Source: Icerya purchasi (Eukaryota; Arthropoda; Insecta; Hemiptera; Monophlebidae). From it: a DNA stretch of 64,000 nucleotides. Below the pieces are notes generated by a model. It saw only the letters and a program-made list of their open reading frames with translations. It had not been told where the DNA came from and made no database searches. The position numbers were made by a program, and so were the translations under genes. The stretch lies in the NCBI GenBank assembly GCA_039619475.1, contig CM077116.1:386222760-386286759 (forward strand). Direction: 5' to 3'. Numbering within the stretch: position 1 is the stretch's first letter; each line of letters begins with the position of its first letter. This document shows positions 13,496-25,028 of the stretch, piece after piece.

Positions 13496-14355
13496 GATTT
13501 CGTAGCCTGTTCTTCATGTAAGGGATGTTTGCACTATACATGTAGTGGTGTCGCCTTTGGAACATGGACGAATATGTCTATTAAATCGAGAAACACTTGG
13601 ATATGTAAATCTTGCAGAGGTAGTTCAAAAAACGATTCTCTTAGTCCCGGAAATGAAGTTGCGGGGCGGAGTAATTCATCTTCTTCGTCCGAATATTTAA
13701 TTATTACTATCAAAAAGGAGCTGAAAATGCTAAGTGAGAAGATGGAAAATCTGCAAACTTCATTTAATTCCATGGAAAATATGCTTCTCGATAAGATAGA
13801 AGGTTTAAAGTTTTCTCTATTTGAAACGGTAGAAAAATTGGATGCAACGTTAAGTGCAATGAAGATTTTGAAGAAAATGACCAATTACGTTCCAAAAAAA
13901 ATTCTAAACTTGAGATAGAATTAAATAATTTAGAACAAAATAGCAAAAAGTCAAACTTAATTATCAGTAATATTCCTCACATGCAAAATGAATGTATTCC
14001 TGAGATAATAAATAAATTTGCGCAGGCTACGGGTACAGAACTTGGCCCATATGATATTAGCGCGTGCCATCGTCTCAGGAAATTACCGAAATAAACTTTT
14101 GCGAGTATAGTTATTAAATGTACGCGAAGGGTAATTAAAAACGATTTATTGCGTAACTTTAAAATTAAAAAACCAACCGTAAAAGATATCGGATTTTCGG
14201 ATTTACCTCGGGTGTTAAACAGCCATTTTTACATAAACGAATATTTAACAATATTAAATTCGAATTTATTATGGTCGGCCAGAGTGTTGCGGGACAAAGA
14301 TTACAAGTTTATTTGGGTCCACGACACAAAAATATTTGTAAGAAGAACGGAATAA
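13496..14355 (+). pseudogene. LINE ORF1 remnant (PHD-like zinc finger plus coiled coil)
   Basis: The frame begins inside a cysteine-rich PHD-like module (CSSCKGCLHYTC then WICKSC), then a Ser-rich linker and a coiled coil (about 13720-13880). After a frameshift near 13890 it continues through NLIISNIPH, ACHRLRK and RNFKIKKPTVK to a C-terminal domain ending at 14355. This zinc finger, coiled coil and nucleic-acid-binding order is known from ORF1 of CR1/Daphne/Jockey-type LINEs, where ORF1 packages the RNA. The first cysteines of the finger and a start codon are missing, so the element is probably 5' truncated. At least one stop (near 14092) and one frameshift make it inactive. Confidence 0.7.
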
Positions 14356-15568
14356 GCTCCTGTTATACGTATCACTTCAAAAGAGCAATTGCAGTCATTA
14401 GAGAACAGTTCGCGACTAGTTAATATCGTCAAAGTAATTATTTATTGTACGGTGAAGAGAGTATATATGTTCATTTATTTCCCACTAGGTTCTATCTGTT
14501 TAATTGAATACAATAGACAGCTGTTATCTATGATAATTTTATTATTAGATATTTCTGTTCGTGTGTTCCTGTCGATTACTCTATACTATACTTGTATTCT
14601 TTTATTTAACTTGTTTTACACTTCGTGTAAACGATATATTTACCTATTTAAAATTTTTAATTTTCATTTGAAGTATATTTCATATTTTTGTACGATTTCT
14701 GTTGTAATTTGCTCTCTATGTGCGTATAAATTTATCACTTATCTGCAATAATGAGTATGCAGTTCGTTTATTTTTTTAAATATACGATACTATATTCACT
14801 TTTTTCTGTCATTAATTACGTTGCATATAAAATTTTATTTTTGCCGGTACTTCAATGGTGATAATTTTTTCTTTTCTAGTGTAATTAATTTCTTAATTTT
14901 ATTTGCTTATTTTTATGGGCCATAGTGAAATGAAATGTAATCTTATAAGACCAAGAGTTTCAGCTTGTTCCCATTTTTCCTTCTCCTCCATGAATTATTA
15001 TTTTTTTAAATTCTTTATTCTCCTTCATTTTACTTTGTCACCTCTACCCTTCAATTTGGTCTATTATTGAGATTACATTTCATTTCATTAACCTTTATTC
15101 GCTTCATTTCAAATTTACTTTTAATATTATGTACGTTTTTTTCTTTGTATAGTTGATTTATTTCTAATTATTATGTATAATGCATTAATTGCACCATTAA
15201 CTGTATTTATGCTTATCATTGTAAATCTATGTTCAAATTCTATTCATAGTTTAATTTTAGGCAGAATACATTGATAGGGTTTTGTTATTGTTTGTTGTAA
15301 TGGTTTTATTTTGTTAGTTTACTTTTTATTTATGCGTTTGCGATTACATATATTAAAAGCGTCTATAGTACTTTTATTGGGGTTTATTAGGCTATTTGCT
15401 GATACCTTAATTTAGATATATTAGCATTCCATTAACAGTTTATAACTTTATTATATTATTAGTAATTACATAGTATTTAGTTATTAGTGCACTCTGTTTC
15501 GTATGAATGTAAACTAATGAACTTTACTAAATCTAAAAATCCGTCGTTTACGGGCACATTTTGATGAA
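14356..15568 (+). other. Inter-ORF spacer of the CR1/Jockey-like LINE
   Basis: AT-rich sequence between the ORF1 remnant and the first recognisable endonuclease codons. Frames here are broken. The stretch 15505-15568 resembles the start of the endonuclease in another frame (a segment reading DELLMFLEE), so ORF2 probably began before 15569. No other feature was seen. Confidence 0.4.
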
Positions 15569-15995
15569 TTGTTGATGTTTTTAGAGGAGGTAGATTCCTC
15601 ATATGATGCAATTGTATTAACGAAAATTTGTTTATGTAATGATGAAGTTCATCGATATGTTATACCTGGTTATTCTGCTTATTTTCAATGCAGGGAAGAT
15701 AAGCGTTCTGGAGGTGTGGAAATTTATGTAAAAAAGTGTGTAAACAGTAACGAGGTGGAATTTAGTATATTAACTAGTAACATCGTAAATGTGCGAATTA
15801 AATTAGATGATGGAAATTTGCTAGCAATTAATGGTATTTATCGTTTCTGTGACTCGAATTATTTATATTTTTTGGATGACCTTAACATTATAATTAAATC
15901 TTCACCTTTGACGACGGTTATAGTAGGTGACATTAATATCAATTTATTCGAACATACTAAATATTCTGATTATCTAAATTTATTAGGGTCAAATA
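15569..15995 (+). pseudogene. LINE ORF2 endonuclease, 5' part, cut by a hAT element
   Basis: APE-type endonuclease domain of a LINE. Visible motifs are AIVLTKI (position of the catalytic Glu, here Lys), GGVEIYVKK, LAINGIYR and the catalytic VIVGDININL. The frame reads to LNLLGSN and then enters the hAT element at 15996. It resumes at about 17954 with GFKSLV and the downstream LDHIFVRG and SFSDHLAV motifs, so the hAT interrupted a continuous domain. The Glu-to-Lys change suggests decay before or after the insertion. Confidence 0.8.
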
Positions 15996-17949
15996 CAGGG
16001 CCCGATTAATCATGTTGGGGCCCCTAGGCAGTGCACGTCTCAGGGCCCCCTTATCCTTTTACATTTTTGAGCTCTTCGAGCTCAAAAATCTCGTAACTGT
16101 TTGATAAAACACTTTTTTGAAAATTTTGAATTGCGATATCTCTTGAACAAACTAACCGATTGAAATGTGGTTTGCAGAATTCAACACAGTTTTCAAACAC
16201 AAAAAGATGGACTATTATAAAAACCATTCAACTAGAAATTTGAAAGTTATTTTTAAAAAACACTTTTTTGAAAATTTTTCGTCAATGATATTTTTCGAAC
16301 GAATCAACCGATTGAGACGCGGTTTACGGCATTCGACGTTTTTTTTTTTTTGAGAATAGAGCTGATTGGTTTTTGATTAATTTTAATTTCGAAAAGTTAC
16401 GTTCACCCGTAGGGTTTGTAATCATCACACTTCTATATATCTGCAATGCCGCCGTTACATTCGGGAAAGTTGGTTGTGCCATATTACCAAAAATCAGTTT
16501 ATACAATTCCTCGGCGGGTACAATTATATCTTTACCGGTATCCTCTAATTGTGTAAGATGAAGTACTTGAACTGCACCATTTCGTCTATAAACTCATGCT
16601 CAATGTCCTCGGAATAATGTTTCCTGAACTTTGTACAAGCCTCTCTAATTTCATCGTTGAACTTAGTCGAGAAATCTGTTAAAAATCCAAACAGAAAATT
16701 AATTTCCCGGTAAGCTTCTAGTCGCCGCGACAATTCTGTACACAGCATGTCTCTAGCGCAGGCAAATAAGTTTCAATTTTTAACTTCTCTTTTGCTCTGT
16801 GCACAGCGTCTTCTGCAGATCCGTCATCGTGATGCCTTTTCCTTCTTTGCACACGCTGATTTTCATCACTGTATTGTGTATCAGTTTTCTCATTTGCCTT
16901 CATCTCGTAATCGTCAAATATGCTTGTTTTGTTGCTCTTGCCACTTTTTACGTTTTTTCGAACCACTTTGATATTTTTTCTTTACGGATAACTCGGACAT
17001 TTTGTTGCTGAAAGAAAAAGTAAGCAATCGTGTGATTAGAGTGCGGATCTGAAAGGTGATGTTCCATCGTGGGCCAACACATGTACGTTTTACCATGTAA
17101 AGAGAAAAATATCGTAAGCAATAGTATTTGCTTTCGTTTCTGTGTGCAAAAATACTTTTGATTTCACTTAATGGCAGTCTTATAATTCCTAGTCGCCATA
17201 GTACGTTCAAAAATAGGAAACTAATGAAAAGGTTAAAACGCAAGTACCTAAAACATAGATAGTTTTCACTCCTAATACTTAAAAACCTACTTGCTAATGG
17301 TTTTTGCAAAAATATTCGAATTAAATCGTTTCAAAACCAGTAAATGCAGTTTAGTAAAGCTAAACGGCTGTGGTCCTTTTCTAACAGATAAGCTTGTGCG
17401 ATAGAGGTGCAATTTGCATAGAATTAGGTTAATGTTTCTAAAATGGCGTCGAATTTATTTGGCAATGTTGCAAATTGTTTTTTATTGTTCATTTCTGTAC
17501 ATAATATCCACTTTTCGGCCACTCACACAACGAAACCAGTTCGCTACCCTGGCGCAGCGGACAGAGCTGCTGTGCACAGGATCCCACGATTTTTGCCGAT
17601 TCAGCATCATCGGCAAACAATGCAACGTTCCTACGTTGCCCGAGAAAACCTGACAAATTAAATAATCGTCGCCTGGGAATTTTATTTTTTTCTAGCTCAG
17701 ACAGCGTCATCAAAGAGCGTGATAAATGCTGAATTCGTCTCATTAACCTATAATAATTTTAAATGCGTTCCGAAATGTACTAAAATATGAAAATGTAATA
17801 TAAAAGAGCAAGGCAATAATATTGTCACTGAGGGTTTGCCACATACAAATTTTCAAATTTAATTTTCACTCGAAGAGACATTTTCAAAAAAAAAAAATTC
17901 TCGGGACGCGAGGCCCGAAGTACACTGCCTAATGAATAATCCGACCCTG
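15996..17949 (-). mobile_element. hAT element 1, internally deleted, inserted in the LINE endonuclease
   Basis: Left end CAGGGCCCGATTAATCAT and right end (read on minus) CAGGGTCGGATTATTCAT form a terminal inverted repeat with three mismatches over 18 bases. The core TCAAAT of the LINE target occurs on both sides (15989-15994 and 17953-17958), consistent with the 8-bp target duplication of hAT elements, slightly altered: gTCAAATa on the left, aTCAAATg on the right after two extra bases. The transposase remnant is on minus. Its 5' noncoding part (17480-17740) is similar to 34390-34600 of hAT element 3, so the two belong to related families. Confidence 0.85.
16330..17000 (-). pseudogene. hAT transposase remnant: N-terminus joined to C-terminus
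   Basis: ATG at 17000 begins MSELSVKKKYQSGSKKRKK, the basic start usual for hAT transposases of the zf-TTF/DUF4371 type. After about 28 residues it jumps, with a frame change, to the C-terminal region (AKEKLKIETYLPALE, LSRRLEAYREINFLFGFL) and the dimerisation motif FPNVTAALQIYRSVMITNPT with GERNFSKLKLIKN. The zinc finger and catalytic core are absent. This is an internal-deletion derivative that could only have moved using a transposase made elsewhere. Confidence 0.8.
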
Positions 17950-18165
17950 TAATCAAATGGATTTAAAAGTTTAGTAGCTGTATCCACTTTTTCAATAACC
18001 CGGAATAATTATGAATCCTGTTTGGATCACATTTTTGTACGAGGTTTTGAAAATGATAAATTAAATTCAAATACTTCACGTGAAACTAAGCAGGTAAGTT
18101 TCTCAGATCACTTAGCAGTAAAAGTTGTGTTGCAGTTAAATAACAAAATTTATCTGTCAGAGTCT
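17950..18165 (+). pseudogene. LINE ORF2 endonuclease, 3' part
   Basis: Resumes the endonuclease after the hAT insertion: GFKSLVAVSTF, then SCLDHIFVRG and SFSDHLAVKV, the last carrying the SDH catalytic motif of APE endonucleases. It follows in frame with the segment ending at 15995 once the hAT is removed. Confidence 0.8.
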
Positions 18166-20256
18166 TAAAAGGATTATTACTTTGATAATAAACTTTTCAA
18201 ACAAATTTTAAATGAAATTACTTTCAATTGTCTATATTCTAAATATTCTACAATTGAAGTGAAGTTTGATTGGTTCTTAAAAAAATTAAAAAATTGTTTA
18301 ATGCAATCAAAACATTCGAAGCCTAAGTGGAATTTTCCACGTAAAAGATCCCCTTGGATTACCAATAAATAAATTAAATCAGTACAAGAGAAAAATGATT
18401 TATATAAACTTTCAGAAGCATCGAAATTTGACAATAATTTGCAATTAAAATTTGAAGAGACTTCTAAAGAGGTTCACAGACAAATAAGGAAAGCTAAAAA
18501 ACAATACTATTCAAATTTGATAAAAGACTGTTATAAAAATCAAAGACAATATTGGGGCATAATTAAAAAATTATTAAATAAAAATGTACCAGTTATAAGT
18601 AAGTTAAATATAAATGAAATTACGGAATTAGTGGATGATAACGAATTTAAAATTGCGAATTATTTCAATGATTATTTTATTAATATAGTTAAGAATACAT
18701 CACTTAATTCAGGGTTTGATAGAGATTCTACTAGTTATGAACGTAATATTCAAAACTCGTTTGGTTTCACTGAATTGTTGGAAAACGAAGTCAGAAGAGT
18801 GATCATATCAACGTCTAATAATTCTTCATTTTGGCACTGATGGTTTATCAATCTTACTAATAAAGGATAATCTTTCTTTTCTTGTTAAACCACTGACTTA
18901 TCTTTTCAATAATTCGATAAATCAAAGAATATTTCCAGAAGTATTAAAACTAGGAATAATCACACTTGTTTATAAATCGGGCGACAGCTCTGATGTTTCA
19001 AATTATAGACCTACATATATGCCTCTTACCAACCATATCTAAACTACTCGAAAAATGTATAAAAAGTAAAATGCTATCTTATCTGAATTCCATTAATTAT
19101 TTCAGTGCAAATCAGTTAGGGTTCATTTCAGAGAAAGGTACTGATGATGCAATATTTCATCATACCTCATATATAGCTGAGAATTTAGAAGATCGTTGAT
19201 CAGTAGCAGCAGTCCATTTTGACTTGCGAAAAGCCTTCGATTTAGTAGATCACAACATTTTATTGTCAAAGTTATATGCTTGTGGTTTTCGAGGCAAGAT
19301 TCACGACTGGTTTAAATCTTATCTGTGTGATAGAAAATATATAACTAAAATCAAAAATATGTTCAGTGACTGTGTAACACAAACTCATGGAGTACCGCAA
19401 AGTAGTATCTTAGGTCCAATTTTGTTTTTAATTTATATCAATAGTCCATGTAACTTGAATGTCAGTGGAAAAATTTTTACTTATGCAGACGATACTGTAT
19501 TGGTCACTGTTTCTAGTAATTTTAATAAATCAAAGTTATTAATTCGGAAAGACGTCGATAACGTAAGTAAATGGTTTAGAGATAATAGATTAATTATAAA
19601 CACGGTCAAAACAAAATTTATGATATATAATCATCTACACCAGGACCATGGAAAACAGTTTACAGTTAATCTTGATTCTAACATATATTTAAAGAGAATA
19701 TATGAGGTAAAATATTTGAGCCTATACTTTGATCATAAATTGGCATGGAATATGCAATGGAGAAAAAATTGCGGAAACTAAATTATATCTTTTACTATCT
19801 TAGACGGTTTTTTAAAAAAGCTAATTTAATCCGTTTATATCTATCGATTTATCAACCGGTTCTATCCTGTGGCATAATGCATTGGGGAAAAACAGCAAAT
19901 TACAATTTGAAACGTTTAATTCAGCTGCAGAATTCAGTTTTTGCCCTTATGTGTAAAAATACACTTATTGCTGATAATTATGAGTTGTTAAATGTATCGC
20001 AATTATACCAAGTTCAAATTTTGCAATCCGTAATTAAAAAGAAAAATCTGTTTAACATATCATATGTTAAGGGTAGTACACGAGCTTAAACGCCCTTATT
20101 TCAACAAATATCACACGCGAATTCAGGCTATATATATGGATGGAGTATTTATTATTTAATTCTTTACCAATTTCTTTAAAAGAAAATTTAAGAAATTACA
20201 AAAAAAGGCGTAAAAATCTGATAAATCATGTTATATCTAATGATACAAATGTTTAA
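18166..20256 (+). pseudogene. LINE ORF2 linker, reverse transcriptase and C-terminal region
   Basis: Linker residues at 18439-18840 lead to reverse transcriptase motifs: KSGDSSDVSNYRP (about 18975-19015), QLGFISEKGTDDAI, FDLRKAFDLVDH, GVPQSSILGPILFLIYIN and the active-site box YADD (near 19482). The C-terminal domain (LIRLYLSIYQPVLSCGIMHWG) and a Lys-rich end reach a stop near 20256. Usual lengths and motifs fit CR1/Jockey-group LINEs without an RNase H domain. Frameshifts near 18836, 19020 and 19780 and a stop at 19197 inactivate it. PQSS replaces the usual PQGS. Confidence 0.82.
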
Positions 20257-20532
20257 AGAGAGAGAAAAAAGTAAAAGAAAAAAAAAGTGAAAAAAGGAAA
20301 AATAAAAATTTATCATTTTACATAAATTTATTATTGGATGTATTATTACTCCTTAGTATAATTAGTCAGAGTACATTTTCATTCAGTTAAGTATCGTAAT
20401 TTTCATTTTAATATTAATTATATTACTTCATTTAGTTTTATTGCATTATTATTAATATTACTGTTATTTATTCAGTTTATTAGTAGTAGTATTATAGTTA
20501 TTATTCTTATTTGTTGTTATTATTATTATGCG
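20257..20532 (+). other. LINE 3' UTR, first part
   Basis: Purine-rich stretch (20257-20310), then AT-rich sequence ending in TTA/ATT repeats at 20441-20530. The hAT element 2 target site ATTATGCG is 20525-20532, so the UTR continues after 25036. Confidence 0.6.
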
Positions 20533-20789
20533 TAGGAGCGGATCGTGAATTTGTGGGGCCCTGGGCTAATGCTACTTAGAGGCCTACCTAATTACTCAAC
20601 TAATTGCTGTTTTATCAAAAAAAACTGTTTTCTATAGTGATGTTAGGTATACAGTATAGGAAACAAATAGGACAATAAAATATTTTATTTATTTATTATG
20701 ACTTAGTGTTTGTGTATACAGACAAAAACTGTGAGACATTATTGTAAAAGAAATTGACAGGTTAATGTAGTTATGTTATATAAATTATA

Positions 20790-23700
20790 AAGCAACCTTA
20801 CTGCATTTTTGTGCTGCAGATTCCTTTGTTTGCTCATCACATTGCAAGTCCTTTGTTGAATCACAATTTATGGAAAGAATTGATAAATGATTTAGTCGAT
20901 AGTTTGACATTGTTGCCCTATGTTTGTTTTCTATATACGACATCTTGGAGAAAGCTAGTAATTGGCAACGTTAAAAAAATCTTTAAGATGGCATAGCAAT
21001 TTGGGAAAACATCTCATAAATTAGCATAAAAATTTCACTGCAAGATGTGTAAGACTCTGGCTTAGACTGCAGTAAATACGATTTTAACTGAATGCACTCA
21101 TTCGCTAAGTGTTCGTCTACGTCATCTGGATAATAATCAATAACATTACGTACACTTTCCAGATCTATGTTTTCCATATTTTTGTCTTGCAAATCCATTA
21201 AAAATTTGAATTTTTTGCTATATGTCTCATAGACTTGGCTTCTTTTATTTAAATCCATAATCAGCTTATCCAACGCAACGTTTAGCGTGTCTCTTTTAAA
21301 TTTTTCTGCGCCGTATACTGAAACTTTATTTGTAGACTTATCTGAAAATTTTGAAGTAATGCGTCCCTGGTTTATGTCACTGTAGTCTGTTCGCACACTA
21401 GTACTTAATTTTTTAGCTTTCTCTTCGTATTCCTTTAGCTTCTGATCTGATTGGTGCCGTATGTTGTTCACGAACTCTTTTAATGACACAATTAACTTGT
21501 TGCGTTCACAAATGTCTAAACCAAGGCTCTGTATTTTTTTATTAACTAAATTAAATCTCTCCAAAATTTCTTCCCAAAAAATAATCAAAATTACGGTATT
21601 CGCCAGTTTATTAAATAAATTTCTGACTCTTTTCGGGAATCAACTTTCTCATCCTCATTTTCGCTGAAATTTTTGAAAATTTTCATAATGTCATCATAAT
21701 TATTATTTTTTAAAACTTTAAAAGCATCATAGTGACAAGACCATCTGGTTTGGCTTAAACTTTTTAACGTAAATTTTAGTTTTGTTTCACGATTTAACAG
21801 TTCCCACCTATGGGTCGAAGCAGAAAAGAAAACGTATATTTTTTGCACTACTCCAAAAAAGATTACAATTTTAGTGGTAACCTTAACAGATTCTTTATCA
21901 ACTCGGTTAAGGGAATGCGCAGCACACGGCGCATAATCCGCGGATTTATTTTTTTGTTTTAGTAATGCTTGTACACTATTGTAGTGACCCGCCATATTAG
22001 CAGCGTTGTCATAAGACTGCCCCCTACAACTATCCAGTAGTAGTCCATTTGTTTCTAAAAAGTCGTGTAGAATATTAAATAAATGTAAGCCAGTATGACT
22101 ACTAATTATAATGAACGATACAAATCTTTTATACACTTTTCCCTAACAACAGTATCGTAATATAATAGCAAGTTGGTCATTGTGGGACAAATCTGGGGTT
22201 GAATCCATTACAATTGAATAATACTTTGTGTTGTCGTTATTTATTTGAGTTATAATTTTGTTTTTTTGTTGTTGTTTTTTTTTTTTTGAAAAATATGTAT
22301 TTATTATTTTTTACATACAAAACTTTCGTTAAGCTAAAACGCTTGTCGACGAATTATCCTATTGAACACTTTACCATCTTAAATTAACTTATACACATAC
22401 ATAATCGTGTAATATTTACTAGTCTTAATCTATCTTTTTACTTATCAGTAATTAATAATCTATTTCTGTATTCTATATTCAAAGTATTTTTTTCCAGTTT
22501 TTTTTTTGTCGCGCCTTGTCATTTTATTTTATGTTTATTATTTTAATTATCTGTTTGCCCATAATCTCAATTACTTCCTCATATACTGCTTCTGATAAGT
22601 ACGATATTATCGGTTTTGGTCGTAGCTCTCGTTTTTCAATATGTTCACGAATGAATGGATCGAACTCTGCCAGTAGCTACAGAGCACCCGTAAAATTACC
22701 ATTATGTGGAGAACTAAATACTTCCTCGGAACCTCTAAATGCTAAGCCCCTTGTACTCAAAAATGTTACCACTGCAATAAGCTGTTTTAGGACATTGTGA
22801 TAATATTCTGCTTTTTTTCTTAATTGCTCCTGAAGCTGTTTGTCTAAAACCGACTTATTTTCTTTTCGTGTCAACCACACTAACATTGAATTCTTAGGTT
22901 CATTAAAATTTTCGTGATTTTCGAAAAAAGTTCATATGTGTTTCCAATCAGAAAATCCGGTTGTGTTTTGAGAAGGGGTTTTAGAAAAAAGTTTGCAAGG
23001 CAAACAAAAAACAGTACTAACCCTGGTTGAATAACATAACCAAGAAAAATAGCGCTCTTTCCAAAAATAATACACTTAAAAAAAAAATTTTTTTTACAAA
23101 ATTTCAAGCTTTCAGAACCCCAAGCCACTAATTTTAAAGTTGGAAACTTAGATGTTCCAAACCAGAGAAATATACATAGATGCCCATATTTTCTACTTTC
23201 CTCAAAATTTGTAGCTATAATACTAGCGTCACAAATCAATTCACACGCTTTTTCGAACTTTCCGGCAAACTTTGAAAGTTTCGTTAAGAAAATGACATAC
23301 GTTTTCGTTCCCGGCAAATAGCGATATTTCTAATGATATATCACAAACCCAAGAAAAAAAATATTTTTTTTCAAAATTTTGAATTTTCGGTGCCCCGCAA
23401 GTCTCATTCTAAAGTTGGGGAGCCGGTTGTTTTAACTCAGAGAAATATACGTAGAGTAGCGTATTTTCTACCATGTTCCAAATTTATAGTTATAATACTC
23501 GCGTCGCAAGGAGGGGGCTGCAAATTGGAGATCACGCTTTTTTGAACTTTACGTCAACTTTGAAAGTTTTGTTAAGAAAATTAAATACGATTTCGTCCCC
23601 TACATATAGAGATCTTTCTAATAATATATCGCAAGCCCAAGAAAAAAATTATTTTTTTCCAAAATCTCGAGCTTTCGGCGCCCCGAGGGTCCAATTTTAA

Positions 23701-24604
23701 AGTTGGAAATCCGGATGTTTCAAACTAGAGAAATATACGTGGAAGCGCATATTTTTAACCGTTTTCAAAATTTTTATTGGTAATATTTGCGGCGCTAGGG
23801 GGGGGAGACACGTCATTTTTCGCGCCTTTTTGAACTTTACGGCAACTTTGAAAGTTTCGTTAAGGAAATGAAATACGGTTTCGTTCCCGACAAATAGCGA
23901 TCTTTTCATCGATATATCGCATGCCTGTAAAAAAAAACATTTTTTTACAAAATTTCGAGCTTTCATCGCCCCGAGGGTCCAGTTTTAAATTTGGAAATCC
24001 GGCTGTTTCAAACTAGAGAAATATACGGGGATGCGCGTATTTTTAACCGCGTTCAAAATTTTTAACTACAATACTCGTGGCGCTAAGGAGGGGGGACACG
24101 TCATTTTTTGCGGTTTTTTGAACTTTCGGGCAACTTTACATAACTTTTGTACCGTAATTTTTTGATTTTATGAAAGTACTCCTGCATTGTAGTTTATATT
24201 TTGAATTTCAGCGTTATAAGTTTATCTAGTGACGAGTTATGATTTTTTAAGTGATTTTTGAGGTCGTTTTATGTACCATGTTATATATTCTTGACGGTTT
24301 TTTGGGTTTTTTGCCGCCCAGGGTAATCGGTCATCTCCAAGTTATGGATCGTTTTAAAGATAATTTTAATTGTAATTTATGTTCCAAATTTGAAGTTTAT
24401 AAGTCAAACCGTTCGTGAATTATTGATTTTTATTTGATATTTTTGTCATTTGTGTACCATCTTATAAGGATTCCGTACATTATATATATATATATATACG
24501 GAATCCTAAAAAGTTTCAATTTTTGCACATTTATTTCTTTCTTTTTCTCGATCTAATTGTAATTTTCGTTTTTCAGCTCCACTTTTATATTTTCTAACAG
24601 ACAT
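20790..24604 (-). pseudogene. hAT (zf-TTF/DUF4371 type) transposase, disrupted
   Basis: Starts at ATG 24604 with MSVRKYKSGAEKRKLQ, then is cut at 24509 by the repeat block. It resumes at about 22925 with KAEYYHNVLKQLIAVV, RGLAFRGSEE and SPHNGNFTGAL, has an in-frame stop where LLAEFDPF follows, then is cut by the 245-bp insert. Beyond it come YYSIVMDSTPDLSHNDQL (catalytic Asp region), CRGQSYDNAANMAG, CAAHSLNRV and FFSASTHRWELL (core of the family), a frameshift near 21590, and the C-terminal dimerisation remnant ILKIFLTLPITS then NYRLNHLSILSI near 20870-20985. The zinc-finger part between the N-terminus and KAEYY is missing, so the repeat block replaced rather than simply split it. Inactive. 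Confidence 0.85.
22926..24508 (+). repeat. Tandem-repeat element: about four ~285-bp units plus a tail
   Basis: The anchor AACTTTGAAAGTTT recurs near 23267, 23554 and 23847, and GAGCTTTCxxCGCCCC near 23107, 23385, 23671 and 23956, giving a period of about 278-288 bp. Units differ from one another by many substitutions. A different tail (24141-24470) ends in the palindrome GGATTCCGTA ... TACGGAATCC around an alternating TA run (24469-24507). An inverted, diverged copy of the tail and units lies at 48285-50632. No protein is encoded. The family is unclassified; tandem internal repeats with palindromic ends occur in some non-autonomous DNA transposons and Helitrons. Confidence 0.75.
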
Positions 24605-25028
24605 AATTGTAAAATAAGATTGTGATATTCTTTTGAAAATAATAAAAAAAAAAAAAAAAAACGATTAAAGAGTTTATTTAGTATTGAAAAATAAAATAAA
24701 AACAAAAAAATCATGATTTATAATTCTTTTTACTTACCTAGTATATATATATATATGTAATATGTACTATATTGATTTTGAAAAATATTTTATCACAGTT
24801 TGGTTAAATGTGAACCCTTTAAAATAGATTCTGAAGCAGGATGATATATATTATGTAAAAATAATTTTGAAAAATTAAAAGTTAAATATATCTCTGAATT
24901 TTAATTTTAGATATTTTTTTTACTTCACAATATCGATCGTCTATTGTTTTCAATGGGGGCTGGGGGCCCTTTGTAGCGACGGGACCCTGTGCTGCAGCCC
25001 AAAAAGCCCTTAAGTAGATCTGCCCCTG

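Larger units (their letters stand above)
20533..25028 (-). mobile_element. hAT element 2 with nested repeat block, in the LINE 3' UTR
   Basis: Flanked by an 8-bp target duplication, ATTATGCG (20525-20532) and ATTATGTG (25029-25036), the size expected for hAT. The ends are TAGGAGCGGATC on the left and CAGGGGCAGATC read inward on the right, an imperfect inverted repeat; GGGCCC-rich subterminal sequence follows at both ends. A DUF4371-type transposase remnant runs on minus from 24604. Inserts inside: 22265-22510 (a ~245-bp segment with a poly-T edge, possibly a minus-strand retroposed fragment) and 22926-24508 (tandem-repeat element). Confidence 0.88.

Noticed and set aside
14389..14751. 120-codon hydrophobic plus-strand frame
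   Set aside because: Lies in the AT-rich spacer of the LINE between ORF1 and ORF2; hydrophobic composition comes from T-rich codons, no family resemblance.
22880..23966. Several 70-145-codon frames within the tandem-repeat block
   Set aside because: The frames recur with the 285-bp repeat and change strand and frame from unit to unit; they are by-products of the repeat, not genes.
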